The notes: generated from the letters alone by a model not told the origin. Shown: positions 1 to 11,455, numbered from the stretch's first letter. The stretch: 64,000 nt of DNA from Nerophis ophidion (GCF_033978795.1 NC_084634.1:22796979-22860978); one strand, 5' to 3'. Numbers and translations: made by a program.

Positions 1-89
1 TCGGGTGGTCAAATAGGCACATCTATGTGAAACAGGTCAGTTAGTTGAAATAAATGAGTATGCACATATACACTTGACATTTCACTTGT

Positions 90-95
90 TTTATT
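90..95 (-). terminator. candidate distal polyadenylation signal of snx3
   Basis: Minus-strand AATAAA about 610 bases after the snx3 stop. This is an inference from the hexamer only; transcript ends are not visible. Confidence 0.35.
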
Positions 96-259
96 GGAAA
101 ATTTTCAAAATAAACAATAATGGCACAGCAGTATATAAATCTCAAAACGCGTACATAGCCAGTAGAAATACTGCAGTTCCCTCTGTGTAAATTGACTTTC
201 TAGAAAAGCGATGTGATAACTTGGGCAAGTGCTGGTTGACGGTACACACACATGCTTAA

Positions 260-308
260 TTTTTTTTTTTTTTTGTAGGTTGGGGGGGTGGGGGGGGGGG
301 GGGGGGGG
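260..308. repeat. T-run and G-run low-complexity tract
   Basis: A run of T (about 260-274) is followed after a few bases by an almost uninterrupted run of G to 308. On the minus strand this is a C-run inside the possible long snx3 3' UTR. The G-run could form a G-quadruplex on the plus strand. Its length is also prone to sequencing error. Confidence 0.85.
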
Positions 309-612
309 TTAACAACATTAGTTTTCGAGGCTCACTTAGAATGCGACATGCCAATATCCACTATACATTCTGTGGGTCTTACGAGAGCTTTAAGGACATG
401 AAAAGTTACTCCATAAATGTTCAAGACACGGCTAATAATAAAAATAATTATACACTCATATCAGTGGCTTTTCCAGACATCTAGAGATATTACTTTGGAC
501 CATAGTAATGCTGTGAATATTCTCTGCTATTAAAAAAGGGTTGGGGGGGGAGACAAAACACAGGTGAGTGAGTGATATATATATATTTGGGGAAGGGGTT
601 ATCTTTGAATTG

Positions 613-618
613 TTTATT
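613..618 (-). terminator. candidate proximal polyadenylation signal of snx3
   Basis: Minus-strand AATAAA about 90 bases after the snx3 stop. It competes with the signal at 95-90. Confidence 0.35.
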
Positions 619-706
619 TGTCTGAGAGGAGCAGTGTAAGGAAAAAGTGACCTTTGGGTTTAGTGGGCCGGGACTCAGATTGGGCCGGGTGGGCTGCACC
701 ATCCTT

Positions 707-812
707 TCAAGCTTGTCTGACTTTGGACGGGGTGTAGTTCTTGTCCAAGGACGTGTCCTGTAGAAACATGTGCAGGCAGCGTTCATTCTGGGCCAGAGGG
801 TGGCCAGCCACT
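707..812 (-). CDS. snx3: snx3 coding exon 4 (last)
   Basis: Encodes the C-terminal 34 residues of sorting nexin 3, from VAGHPLAQNERCLHMFLQ to SKVRQA and a TGA stop at 709-707. The first base (812) completes the Lys codon split by intron 3 (AA|A). The acceptor reads tgtttcag. This is the end of the PX domain and the short tail. The closing TPSK-V-R-Q-A resembles the SNX3 tail (TPSKIRHA in human) more than that of the paralogue SNX12. All four exons sum to 489 bases, or 162 residues plus stop, the normal SNX3 length. Confidence 0.95.
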
Positions 813-1026
813 CTGAAACACATGATCACAATAGTCAGGGTCAAAGGTGGAGCAAAAAATGATAATACCTATTAAAGAGCAATAGATCAATGTACAGTGC
901 TTTTGGCACTTTATCCACATTTTGTTATGTGACAGTGTTATTCCAAAATGTAATAAATTCATTTTTGTCCTCAAAATTCTACACAAAAAGACCCTTAATA
1001 CTTTATTAAAAACAAAAAATCACAGG

Positions 1027-2282
1027 TACAAAACCCAAAACCAGGTTGTGTAAATTGTAAATAAAAACAAGTACAAGGTTTTGCAAATCCTTTTTCACTT
1101 ACATTCAATTGAATAGACTGCAAAGACAAGATATTTAATGTTCGAACTGAGAAACTTAATTTTGTAAATAATCATTAACTTAGAATTTAATGGCAGGAAC
1201 ACATTGCAAAATAGTTGGCACAGAGGCATTTTTACCACTGTGTTACATGGCCTTTCCTTTTAACAACACTCAGTAAATGTTTGGGAAGTGAGGAGACAAA
1301 TTTTTGAAGCTTTTCAGGTGGAATTCTTTCCCATTCGTGCTTGATGTACGGCTTAAGTTTTTCAACAGTCCAGGGTGTCTGTTGTATTTTAGGGTTTATA
1401 TTGCGCCACACATTTTCAATGGGAGACAGGTCGGGTTTACAGGTAGGCCAGTCTAGTACCCGCACTCTTTTACTATGAAGCCACGCTGTTGTAACACGTG
1501 GCTTGGCATTGTCTTGCTGAAATAAGCAGGGGTGTTCATGATACCGTTGCTTGGATGGCAACATACTGTATGTTGTTCCAAAACCTGTATATACCTTTCA
1601 GCATTAATAGTGCCTTCACAGATGTGTAAGTTACCCATGCCTTGGGCACTAATACACCCCCATACCATCACAGATGCTGGCTTTTCAACTTTACGCCTAG
1701 AACAGTCCTGATGGTTCTTTTCCTCTTTGGTCTGGAGGACATGACGTTCACCGTTTCCAAAAAACAACTTGAAATGTGGCCTCGTCAGACCACCGAACAC
1801 TTCTCCACTTTGCATCAATCCATCTTACATGAGCTCGGGCCCAGCGAAGCCGGCGGCGCTTCTGGGTGTCGTTGATAAATGGGTTTGGCTTTGCATAGTA
1901 GTTTTAACTTGCACTTACAGATGTAGCGACCAACTGTAGTTACTGACAGCGATTTTCTGTAGTGATATCCTTTACACACTGATGTCAGTTTTTGATGCAG
2001 TACCGCCTGAGTGAACAAAGCTCAGTAATATCATCGCTTACATGCAGTGATTTCTCCAGATTCTCTCAACCTTTTGATGATATTACGGACCGCAAATGCT
2101 GAAACCCCTAAATTCCTTGCAATAGCTGGTTGAGAAATGTTGTTCTTAAACTGTTCGACAATTAGCTCACACATTTGATCACAAAGTGGTGACCCTCACC
2201 CCATCGTTTGTGAATGACTGAGCGTTTCATGAAAGCTGCTTGTATACCCAATCATGGGATCCACCTGTCCCCAATTAGCCTT
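1027..2282 (-). mobile_element. inner Tc1/mariner-superfamily relic
   Basis: A second Tc1-type element of a different family from its host, beginning TACAAAACCCAAAACCA and carrying a minus-strand transposase. It stops at about 2282 against the outer element without a matching terminal repeat, so its 5' part is missing. The AT-rich terminal part at 1080-1215 is typical of the family. Confidence 0.7.
1229..1818 (-). pseudogene. broken Tc1-type transposase (DD34E)
   Basis: Two overlapping minus-strand frames give one transposase. 1818-1560 encodes the centre (ASVMVWGCISAQGMGNL, GTINAERYIQVLEQH). After a frameshift near 1550-1565, the frame ending at 1232 encodes FQQDNAKP (second catalytic Asp), DWPTCKPDLSPIENVWR (catalytic Glu) and the C-terminal PKHLLSVVKRKGHVTQW. 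Family knowledge assigns a cut-and-paste DDE function. The frameshift and missing N-terminus mean no active enzyme. Confidence 0.8.
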
Positions 2283-2365
2283 CCAGAAGGACAACCATCT
2301 CTGCAGTGATCCAGCAATCAGGCCTCTATGGTGGAGTGACCAGATGGTAACCATTTCTTAGTGAA

Positions 2366-2605
2366 GTGAAGTGAAGTGAATTATATTTATATAGCGCTTT
2401 TCTCAAGTGACTCAAAGCACTTTACATAGTGAAACCCAATATCTAAGTGACATTTAAACCAGTTTGGGTGGCACTGGGAGCAGGTGGGTAAAGTGTCTTG
2501 CCCAAGGACACAACGGCAGTGACTAGGATAGCTGAAGCGGGAATCGAACCTGCAACCCTCAAGTTGCTGGCACGGCCACTCTACCAACTGAGCTATACCG
2601 CCCCA
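2366..2605 (-). mobile_element. tRNA-derived SINE (type S1)
   Basis: Read on the minus strand the head is a tRNA-like module with an A box (TAGCTCAGTTGGTAGAG) and a B box (GGTTCGATTCC). It is followed by a body and the shared tail AAGTGC/GCGCTTT...GCGCTATATAAATATAATT, ending in a short GTGAA-like tandem at 2361-2380. It interrupts the outer Tc1 transposase. It is not a functional tRNA gene because the anticodon arm and 3' acceptor are not intact. Confidence 0.85.
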
Positions 2606-3367
2606 GTAAAAAGTTTGCCAACATGCACCTGAAAGACTCAGACCATTAGAAACAAAATGTTCTGGTCTGATGAGACAAAGCTTGAAGTCTTTGCGTGAAT
2701 GCCAGGCGTTATGTTTAGATGAAACATGACGCCTGGCACCGTTCATCTCCAGGCCCAAAAATCCCTACAGTGAAGCATGTTAAGGATGTTTTTCAGCAGC
2801 GGGAACTGGGAGACGAGTCAGGATAGAGGGAAAGATGAATGCAGCAATATACAGAGACATCCTGGATGAAAACATGCTCCAGAGCGCTCTTGAATTCATG
2901 ACTGGGGCGACGGTTCATCCTTCAGCAGGACAACAGCCCTAAGCAAACAGACAAGGTATCAAAGGACTGGCTTCAGGACAACTCTGTAAATGTCCTTGAG
3001 TGGCCCAACTTGAGCAGAGACTTGATATCTGATCTCTGTAGAGATGTGAAAATGACTGTAAACCGATGCTTCCCATCCAACCTGATGGAGCTTGAGAGGT
3101 GCTGCAAAAAGGAACGGGCAACAGTGCCAAAAATAGGTGTGCCCAAGCTTGTGGCATCACATTCATAGACTTGAGGCTGCAATTGCTGCCAAAGATGCAT
3201 CAACAATGTATTGAAAAAAGGCAGTAAAGTTTTTTTTTTGTTTTTTTCTCATTACATTTACAAAAAAAATTCTACAAAAAACATTTTCACGTTGTCATTA
3301 TGTGGTATTGGGTGTAGAGATTTAAGTACAAAAATTAATTTATTCCATTTTGGAATAAAGCTTTAAC

Positions 3368-4128
3368 TAGAGATGTCCGATAATATCGGACTGCCAATAT
3401 TATCGGCCGATAAATGCTTTATTTTAAAAAGTAAAATGTATGACTTTTTAAAACGCAGCTGAGCACACAGACGTAGCGTGAAGTACAGAGCGCCAAAAAC
3501 CTTAAAGGCACTGCCTTTGCGTGCTGGCGCAGTCACATAATAGCTACGGCTTTTCACACACACAAGTGAATGCAAGGCATAGTTGGTCAACAGCCATACA
3601 GGTCACACTGAGGGTGGCCGTATAATCAACTTTAACAGTGTTACAAATGTGTGTCATACTGTGAACACACACCAGAAGAATGACAAACACATTTCGGGGG
3701 AACATCCGCACCGTAACACAACCGAACAAATACCCAGAACCCCTTGCAACATTAACTCTTCTGGGACACTATAATATACACCCCCGCTACCCCCTATCCC
3801 CCCCCCCCCCCCCCTCCACACACCTCAACAACACCCCCCCCACCCCCCAACCCCGCCCACCTCAACCTCAGGGAGTGCAAGTCCCAAATTCCAAGCTGCT
3901 GTTTTGAGACATGTTAAAAACAATAATGCACTTTGTGACTTCAATAATAAATATGGCAGTGGCATGCTGGCACTTTTTTCCGTAACTTGAGTTGATTTAT
4001 TTTGGAAAACCTTGTTACATTGTTTAATACATCCAGAGGGGCATCACAACAAAATTTGGCATAATGTGTTAATTCCAAGCCTGTATATATCGGTATTTAA
4101 GAGTTGGACAATACCGGACATCTCTAGT
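3368..4128. mobile_element. hAT-like MITE with TAGAGATGTCC termini
   Basis: Inverted termini TAGAGATGTCCGATAATATC and ACCGGACATCTCTA bound 760 bases inserted into the right end of the outer Tc1. There is no coding capacity, and a C-rich tract lies at about 3790-3860. Its centre (about 3583-3770) resembles part of the element at 37604-38653 (about 37930-38170) in the opposite direction. A clean 8-bp duplication is no longer visible. Confidence 0.7.
3790..3860. repeat. C-rich low-complexity tract
   Basis: Long C runs interspersed with A and T, inside the MITE at 3368-4128. Confidence 0.85.
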
Positions 4129-4589
4129 AAAAAAAGTGAAATGCCGTGAAAACTTTCTGGATGCACTGTATGTCCAAGACGAGGTGGTACAATCAGGACA
4201 TGAGGGTCACGGTTGAGCGTTGGATTTGGGCGAGAGGTAGGACACAAACTGTAGAATTTCTCGCCTATGGAGAATTTAGAGAATCCAGTTAACCTAACAT
4301 GCATATTTTTTTTTAACTTAGTGAGAACATGCACAAAGATTGCGTTCCAATTGCTGCAACGTGATCACTTTCTTTGAAAAAGGTGAATTTTTTTTCTGCC
4401 AAATAATGCTAACATTTAATCGTTTGTGATTGTATGTACAATTATGCTTAAGTGTAAATCAAACATGTAGCTTGAATGGTGAAGAGATCTGGGCTTGAGT
4501 CTCTCTTTGGGCATCTCTGTGTGTGGGTTTTCCCTGGGTACTCCAGCTTCCTCCACATTCCAAAAATATACATCTAAGGTTAATTGAAA

Positions 4590-4980
4590 ACGCTAAAGCA
4601 GGGGTGTCTAAAGTGTGTCCTGGGCTCATTTTTGGCCCATGGATAGATTATTTTATTGGCCATTGATATGTTCTGAAAATAAAATTAATTTATCATTAAT
4701 GAGGTATATTAGATATAACACTAACACATACCGTACTTTCCAGTCTTGTTCCTACGCTTTGAACTCTGCGCTTTACAAAATGCTGCCACTAATAAACTCA
4801 GCCTCGTCACATAACACCAATGAAATTGTTCATATCGAGTCACAAGCACTCATAAGATCTTTCAGTCGGCCATTTTGCATGTTACGGACTCACCCTCACG
4901 ATGGAGAAAAGACGACCAAATGCACAAGACGCAACCCTACAGCCAAAGACAATAGACCCGGACATTGAAAAAGGAAAAAC
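4590..4980 (+). mobile_element. fragments of two DNA-transposon families
   Basis: 4593-4725 starts GCAGGGGTGTCTAAAGTG, like the hAT family seen at 37604. 4733-4975 (CCGTACTTTCCAGT..., ACTAATAAA) matches parts of the elements at 24258 and 59830. No full termini are present. Confidence 0.5.
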
Positions 4981-5178
4981 CTGCCGTATGGAACGGAAAT
5001 CCATCACCACTAACGGGCTGGGCTCTGAGAGGTCGGGCTGTTACGTACTGACAAAAAATAAATAAATGAATAAAATTGAAAAGGTATCATCTTAGTACTA
5101 CAGTATATTTACTTATAAAACAACTAAAAGGATGGTCATTCAACTAAGATGCTAGTTTTTAATATTTATTTATATATT

Positions 5179-6346
5179 GCGGTACCTCAACTTACAGGCA
5201 CATTGCGTTTCATGACTGGTTCATAGCTCAAAACACTTTTGTGGGGCGGTATAGCTCGGTTGGTAGAGTGGCCGTGCCAGCAACTTGAGGGTTGCAGGTT
5301 CGATTCTCGCTTCCGCCATCCTACTCACTGCCGTTGTGTCCTTGGGCAAGACACTTTACCTACCTGCTCCCAGTGCCACCCACACTGGTTTAAATGTAAC
5401 TTAGATATTGGGTTTCACTATGTAAAGCGCTTTGAGTCACTAGAGAAAAGCGCTATATAAATATAATTCAGTTCAGTTATCACAAATTAGCACCGACTAT
5501 TGAAAGGAATTGGAATAAATAAAGTCTGAGTTTGGCTGTACTAAAACAACATTTTAACATGTCAAATGCCTTTAATAAAAAAAAAAAAAGAACTTTAGGA
5601 TCAAATTTGAGGTGGTCCGTCATAACGTTTTTAGCATTCCGTCAGACATTATTGGGTTTTTTTTGTATTTTTACTGCATTACATAAATAAAATAATTGCT
5701 ACGGTCTGCCTTGAAAAGTGGATTTTGTAAGTGTCTACGGGCTGCTTTTCTGTTGTACAACAATAAGAACTAGCAAATTGCTGTCATTTTAAACACTGAC
5801 GTATTTAAGGGACAGACCGGTGAGGATATATACTGTCTGTCTGTGTACAAAAGGACAAGACAGAACAAATTAAAACACGTCAATCACAGCCTTTGCAGAT
5901 TCTCAATATGGTACTTAAAGGATAAAAGTCTACATGCTGCGTAAGCTGGCGGGGGCTTGTGTGATGCGCACTGACAATGCTGCGACGGGGATAACTCGCT
6001 GGGTCGGCTGCTTACTGGTAAGACATGTTTTTTTTCTCTCTGATTCGGTCATCTGAATTTTTCTCCATTGCACTAACATTCTTAGTTGTGACGTTGGAGA
6101 ACAGGATTGTGTTGATCTCTAAGCGTCGCTCAGATGTGCACAACTGTTTCCTGTGTAAAGAAAAAAAAAAGCCCTAACAGAAAGTTGTAAACATATAAAC
6201 TCTTTATTGCTCAAACGGCACAACCCTGTGACAAATATCACTTCAACCAGCTGCAAAGCGGGCTCAGAACTTAAATTATGCTTGCAACTTAAAGCAGAGA
6301 CAGGTCGTATCTCGAATTATGCTGAAGTTGAGGTATCACAGTACCT
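5179..6346. mobile_element. non-coding DNA transposon with GGTACCTCAACTTA ends
   Basis: The left end CGGTACCTCAACTTACA at 5181 faces an inverted right end GTTGAGGTATCACAGTACC at about 6328-6345. The interior is non-coding and carries the S1 SINE at 5235-5470. The left end recurs at 8199 and a related right end at about 10380. Confidence 0.5.
5235..5470 (+). mobile_element. tRNA-derived SINE (type S1)
   Basis: Nearly the same as 2366-2605 but on the plus strand. It begins GGGGCGGTATAGCTCGGTTG (A box) with B box GGTTCGATTCTC, then the body and the tail AAAGCGCTTTGAGTCACTAG...GCGCTATATAAATATAATT. Confidence 0.9.
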
Positions 6347-6636
6347 GTACTTTACTAAATAATACTCATAAAAAGTTAGGGATATTTGGTTTTTGAGGGA
6401 AATTTTAGGATTAGGCTAAGACACGCATTTACAGGTGATCTTAGATTGCATTACATTGTACTTTAGAATTCATTTGTACAACTTGTTGCTCTAAAACACG
6501 GAAATTGTTATTAAAATGATTACATTTTATTGAAAGTAGATACCACCTAAAATAAGAAGAGCAGGGAACACCGTAAACCCTTTATCAGGGCACCCTCATT
6601 GCATAGTGATACCTAAAATATCCGGTAAACCCATTA

Positions 6637-6777
6637 CCATGAGTTGATTAACGTGGACCCCGATGTAAACAAGTTGAAAAACCTATTCGGGTGTTACTAT
6701 TTAGTAGTCAATTGAATGGAATATGTACTGAACTGTGCAATCTACTAATAAAGTTTCAATTAATCAATCAATCAAAA
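6637..6777 (+). mobile_element. short retroposon with TCAATCAATCA tail (family R4)
   Basis: About 140 bases: TGATTAACGTGGACCCCG..., ATTCGGGTGTTACTATTTAG..., TGCAATCTACTAATAAAG, then an AATC tandem. Further copies lie at 14845-14992 (+), 20322-20440 (-) and 21245-21360 (-). The constant 3' tail suggests retroposition by an L2-like LINE; this is inference. Confidence 0.75.
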
Positions 6778-7997
6778 AACGCTGATTTTAATTTAATTTT
6801 CGGCACAAAATAATGGATGGGGAAAGGGGGGTAATCACTGAGGGAAGGCAATAGAACTTTAAATATGACTTATTAAAGGGAAATAAGTCATCATGTCACT
6901 TTCATTAAAATTTTTGGGAAATGTTTCATAAAAAAGCCACTCTGACATCAGGCCTGCCTGAGTGTTCCTTGGAATTGACGCACAGGATCTAGTGCACCTG
7001 AGACCCAGAGTGGACTCAATGTGATACATCTTAACCTTGAATTGGAAATATTTCAGACAAATTACACAGCTCAAAAATGGATTTTAGACCAAAAAAGATG
7101 AAGCGAGATTTGAGACCAAGGTGCCACATAAATAAGTAAGATGTTGGAATAATATTTGAATAATGTTTGTCTTCCTTCTCCTCCTCGTCACTTGTTTGGT
7201 GGGACAATCACCTCTCACAATGCTCTCAATCACATATTTCAGAACAATGCTATGATTAACAGCAGGGTTGTTTTTTTTTACAAGACTCAGGGACCAACAT
7301 CTTAATTACCAACACATTGTCATCTTATAAAAAGAAAGTATGAATTTCAATTTGCTCCACTGTTTTTGCACTCTTATTAATGTTCTAACCGGCTGTACTG
7401 AAACATTTGCACATGAAAGAATGATAATGACCACATCGCAATCAAAGCAAATAATTACAAGTGCGTTGTAACTTTTATTGTTCAGCAGCTGGGAATAAAG
7501 AAGCTCTGAAACAAGAGGAGGGGGAAAAACAAACAGGGTGTCACGCAAAACCCACACGCTGTAATTACAGACACAATTATCCTAAATTAAACATCAGAAA
7601 TAAAACAAATGTGGGAATATGATGTTGAGTCTGTGTTGGTTGTTTCTTGAGCTTTGTGAAGCAATTATAAACAATTAAACGGGGCAGTTAGCAGCAGGCT
7701 CCAAATTGAAAAAAAATTTGGGAGGACTTACCAATTTCACAATTCAGTGATTGTGGTTTTAAGTTTAATACTTCACACTCACTCCTCCAAACCTTTACAA
7801 TGTGAAAGTCATTGTCACAGTATTGTATGTGTCATACATTTAAGTGGCTCATAGCGAGGATGCTGTCTGCAGTTACTAAAGTATAGTTGCTGCAATATCA
7901 CATTTTTCTGTGTTCGGTGTAAAAGGCACAATTGAATCAACTCGGGTAATTTTGCAAGACCACTGTGGAAAACAGACTCAAACTGGGTGTGGCTTAC

Positions 7998-8122
7998 TTG
8001 TTGAGAAACTGCTCCAGACCGTGTCTCCTCTCCTCGATGAACGAATCATCAAATATCCCGTCGTCCCCTCGGAATGGCAGCTGTCGGATTAGAGCTTTAC
8101 CAGGGAGAGGGGGCACAACAAC
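7998..8122 (-). CDS. snx3: snx3 coding exon 3
   Basis: Encodes residues 87-127, VVVPPLPGKALIRQLPFRGD...FIEERRHGLEQFLN, the middle of the PX domain. It includes the proline-rich loop, K95 and R118, which contact phosphatidylinositol 3-phosphate in SNX3. The acceptor is ctgtttcag|GTT (8123 side). The donor is GTAAGC at 7997, giving a phase-2 split of the following Lys codon. 125 bases, joining in frame to exons 2 and 4. Confidence 0.97.
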
Positions 8123-8284
8123 CTGAAACAGAAAAATAGCCAGCTAAAAATCAGTACCAGAACTTAACAAGCCACATAAACCCTACTACAAATACAGCAG
8201 TACCTCAACATACAAGCCTATGTGGTTTTGTGACGGAGCTCTTAACTCAAAATACTTGTATCTCAAATCAACTTTTCCATTGAA

Positions 8285-8430
8285 CTTTTTTCCTTTTTTC
8301 TTCCGACGTCCCACTGGGTGTGAGTTTTCCTTGCCCTTATGTGGGTTCTTCCGAGGATGTCGTAGTCGTAGTGGTTTGTGCAGTCCTTTGAGACATTTGT
8401 GATTTACGGCTATATAAATAAACATTGATT
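8285..8430 (+). mobile_element. LINE 3' tail (family R5)
   Basis: GACGTCCCACTGGGTGTGAG...GAGGATGTCGTAGT...CAGTCCTTTGAGACATTTGTG...CTATATAAATAAACATTGAT plus GATT units. The same tail ends the LINE at 44536-46340 and recurs at 12745, 33520, 58041 and 61360. Confidence 0.75.
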
Positions 8431-8459
8431 GATTCCTTCCTATGGTTGAAAAACACAGT

Positions 8460-8966
8460 TACCGCATTTTTCGGAGTATAAGTCGCTCCGGAGTATAAGG
8501 CGAACATGCCGAAAACGCATAATAAAGAAGGGAAAAAACATAGAAGACGCACTGGAGTATAAGTCGCATTTTCGGGGGAAATTTATTTGATAAAACCCAA
8601 CACCAAGAATAGAAATTTGAAAGGCAAATTAAAATTAATAAAGAATAGTGAACAGCAGGCTGAATAAGTGTATGTTATATGACGCATAAATAACCAACTG
8701 AGAACGTGACTGGTATTTTAACATAACATTATGGTAAGAGTCATTAAAAAAACTACAACATATAGAATATGCTATACATTTACCAAAATACCTTTCACTC
8801 CTAATCACTAAATCCCATGAAATCTTATACGTCTAGTCTCTTATGTGAATGAGCTAAATATGATTTTTTGATATTTTACGGTAATGTGTTAATAATTTCA
8901 CACACAAGTCGCACCCCTGGCCAAACTATGAAAAAAACTGCAACTTATAGTCCGAAAAATACGGTA
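8460..8966. mobile_element. TA-flanked MITE (507 bp)
   Basis: Near-perfect inverted ends, TACCGCATTTTTCGGAGTAT at the left and TAGTCCGAAAAATACGGTA at the right, each including a TA. This suggests a Tc1/mariner-superfamily TA duplication. There is an internal tandem-like repeat of the end motif at 8490 and 8550. No coding capacity. Confidence 0.8.
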
Positions 8967-9717
8967 TGTCTATCTCTAGCTAATGCAAGCAAGTAAGTCC
9001 AGGCGGACATTTAAAAATTTCACATTTAAAAAAAACAAATTTTTTTAAATGTGAAAACAAAATTAAGCAACACTGTAATAATGTATTGTAACATCCAGAA
9101 AAACATACACAAAGTCCTTTGCGTTTCACTCCGACACAGAACAAAACTTCCTCATTCTTCGCCGACATGGCGTGTTTACAGACTATGGGAAAAATGAACA
9201 TCATAACACAGTAACATACAAATGAACATCAACAGGTATTTAGAGTTTGAATGGATATAGATATAGTTTTTTAATTGCGCGCTATTGACTGCGCACCGAA
9301 AAAAGACGTACTTTGATTACCAGATGGGTGCTGCCAAAACCAAATGTTGTAATGACAGAAGCAATACGCACAGCGTTGTCTGAATCAGGGGCAGCAGGTT
9401 TGTGCTGACTGTGGATGTACTTTAAGGTATCGGAGACATACCCGCAAAAGGAAATCTTCAAAAATGGTGGCTTTTAAGCAAAGAAAGTATCCCAGCAGTG
9501 CGATGTCTCTAAACAAGAGTACAGTCTGCCTAATGATACACCAGAAAGAGATGCCAGATTTGTTGCCAGTTGATTCTTTAATAAAGAAAGCGTGAAAAGA
9601 TTGCAGGAATTTCTACAAAAAAAAAAAAATCTACAAAGTATATTACAATAAGCATATACAATGAAACAAATCAAGCAAAATATTATGTAAGAAAAGGTAT
9701 ATGTTGATACTATAACA

Positions 9718-10165
9718 CAGGGGTCGGGAACCTTTTTGGCTGAGAGAGCCATGCAAGCCAAATATTTTTAAAAGTATTTTCATGAGAGCCATATAATTAT
9801 CTTTTTTTTTTAACACTGAATACAACTATTTACATGCATTTTTTAAGAAAGACCAACATTTTTAGAGTATAATAAGTCTCTTATTCTTTTTAATAACATT
9901 GTTATTCTGAGGCTAACCAAAAATAAATAAAATACTTCTTACCATTAATGCGACTTCTTGAACAGGTGCGGTAGAAACCGGATGGATGGATGTAAATGCA
10001 TGAGAATGTTTTATATTTTGAACGTTATTTTTGACACTTAGATTACCAGCGGAAGTATTCATTACTTATCGTGTTAAGCAATGTCAGCTAAGATTTATCT
10101 GAGAGCCAGGTGCAGTCATCAAAACAGCCACATCTGGCTCTAGAGCCATAGGTTCCCTACCCCTG
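9718..10165 (+). mobile_element. hAT MITE, family H1 (448 bp)
   Basis: Ends CAGGGGTCGGGAACCTTTTT and GGTTCCCTACCCCTG. Flanked by CTATAACA and CTATAATA, an 8-bp duplication with one mismatch, as expected for hAT. Other copies lie at 41814-42750, 49055-51548 and 60377-61207. Non-coding. Confidence 0.88.
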
Positions 10166-10513
10166 CTATAATAGGATACTTTTTTTTGCCTTTTTACACA
10201 AAATATATGCATCATAGCAAATAATGTGATGACTAATATTGACCACGCCCCAAAGGCCACAGGTATTTTGGCAATCAATGGGAAACCGTGCTATGGCATT
10301 TGCAACGCCATCTAATGGAGGGGATATTTGTAACTCAACTCAGCTCTTTTCTTAAAACACTCTTAAGTTGGGGAAGACTTCGGTTGAGGTACAATTGTAA
10401 TAGTAAGAATGATAAAATAAATCGTTATCTTGATGATTGTGTATAAACGCACAGAAATGAATCAGACAGAATTCAATACAGGTGTCCTAAACATTTTGAT
10501 TGCGAGAAAATTG

Positions 10514-10514
10514 G

Positions 10515-10587
<73 letters not shown>

Positions 10588-10650
10588 TACTTTATTGATT
10601 CCTTCAGGAGAGTTCCTTCAGGAAAATTTAAATTCCAGCAGCAGTGTACA
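10514..10650 (-). repeat. GATA microsatellite with LINE 3' tail
   Basis: About 18 GATA units (10514-10587) are followed by AGTACTTTATTGATTCCTTC...AGGAAAATT. This is the reverse of the LINE tail at 43280-43345 (AATTTTCCTGAAGGAAC... then CTAT units). The microsatellite is therefore probably the expanded 3' tail of a minus-strand LINE insertion. Confidence 0.85.
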
Positions 10651-10759
10651 GAGTTGAGATCAATTTAAAGAAAAAAGTAAAAAGTAAATAATGGGGGTTT
10701 AAAAGGAAACAAAATAGAGAAATATTACAAAAAGAATAAAAACAATTCCTGATCATCCA

Positions 10760-11455
10760 GGAATGAAATAAACCGATACAAATACTGATACCGATCACGT
10801 GTATTAACTGTACATTTTTCAATGCATTTATGTGAGTGCTATCGACAGTGTAACAATATCAACACAACATTTAAACTACTTCCTTATTCTCTTTTATTAC
10901 ATACAATTGTTTGAGCAAAACAAAGTCAATAGTACACAACAACTCAACCTATAATCAACAAGAACAGAGGGGGTATGTGATGAAGACTTAAAGTTAGTAT
11001 TATTTGCAGATGATACAACTGGTATCCTCTCCCTAACTCCTACTTCTTAATTTCACATTAATCTCCACTTACTTTGTGCTGTAACGCGGTTCTGTCTACA
11101 GTCCGTCTACAGTGCTTATTTCTTTGGTGTTGTTTAAAGCTAGTTTAGAGCTTCGCTTAGCTAATAGTGTAACATGTTTAGCCTCATCTTCCACTGATGA
11201 TGCATGATAAGGATACTTAAGATGTTACAAAATGCAGTTTATTTGCTTATTTGTCGTGGAGGTGATTTTTACTAGCTTTGGTGAGAGGCTGCTAATTATG
11301 GAGACACAATTTTTAGCCGCTTGTCAGCCAGGGGATTGAAAATAAATACAGAATCAGAGGAGATCGGTATTAATCGGCAATTGGGATCACATACTTTTTC
11401 ACGTAAATCGTCCGATACTTATTGTTGGGCGATGGATCGGCACATCGCTGCTAGA
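10760..11455. mobile_element. degenerate MITE-like repeat (family H7)
   Basis: Contains GATACCGATCACG at the left and GATGGATCGGCACATCGCTG at the right, like the GATCGGCACATCCC ends of fish hAT-like repeats. Related sequence occurs at about 14230-15310. Boundaries are approximate. Confidence 0.4.

Larger units (their letters stand above)
1..706 (-). other. snx3: snx3 3' UTR and downstream flank
   Basis: Sequence following the snx3 stop codon on the minus strand. Two minus-strand AATAAA signals are visible, at 618-613 (about 90 bases after the stop) and at 95-90 (about 610 bases after it). Either could end the transcript, so the 3' UTR is roughly 0.1 or 0.6 kb. No other gene is visible. A T-run followed by a long G-run lies at 260-308. 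Confidence 0.6.
893..4170 (+). mobile_element. outer Tc1-like transposon, disrupted by three insertions
   Basis: The terminal sequences match in inverted orientation. TACAGTGC...TCCACATTTTGTTATG at 893-1005 faces its complement at about 3270-3367 plus 4129-4170, ending GCACTGTA. Remains of a plus-strand Tc1 transposase run through 2289-2365 and 2606-3220, in the order TCTGGTCTGATGAGACAAAG, then the DNA for the QQDN region, then the C-terminal RCAKL region. Many stops and small deletions show it is dead. A second Tc1 relic (1027-2282), a SINE (2366-2605) and a hAT-like MITE (3368-4128) are inserted in it. Confidence 0.8.
813..7997 (-). other. snx3: snx3 intron 3 (7.2 kb)
   Basis: Donor GTAAGC next to 7998 and acceptor tttcag next to 812, phase 2. 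It contains the Tc1 nest (893-4170), MITE fragments, two tRNA-derived SINEs and a short AATC-tailed retroposon. I see no host exon in it. Stretches 4171-4589, 5471-6320 and 6778-7997 hold nothing I recognise beyond these. Confidence 0.9.
8196..10400. mobile_element. possible second copy of the GGTACCTCAAC element, heavily interrupted
   Basis: The left end GCAGTACCTCAACATACA is at 8197 and the possible right end TTCGGTTGAGGTACAATTG at about 10379. Between them are a LINE tail (8285-8430), a MITE (8460-8966) and a hAT (9718-10165). The pairing of these ends is inferred. Confidence 0.35.

Noticed and set aside
2520..2605. tRNA-like sequences with A and B boxes
   Set aside because: These are SINE heads; the cloverleaf arms and 3' acceptor are not intact and a SINE body follows in every case.
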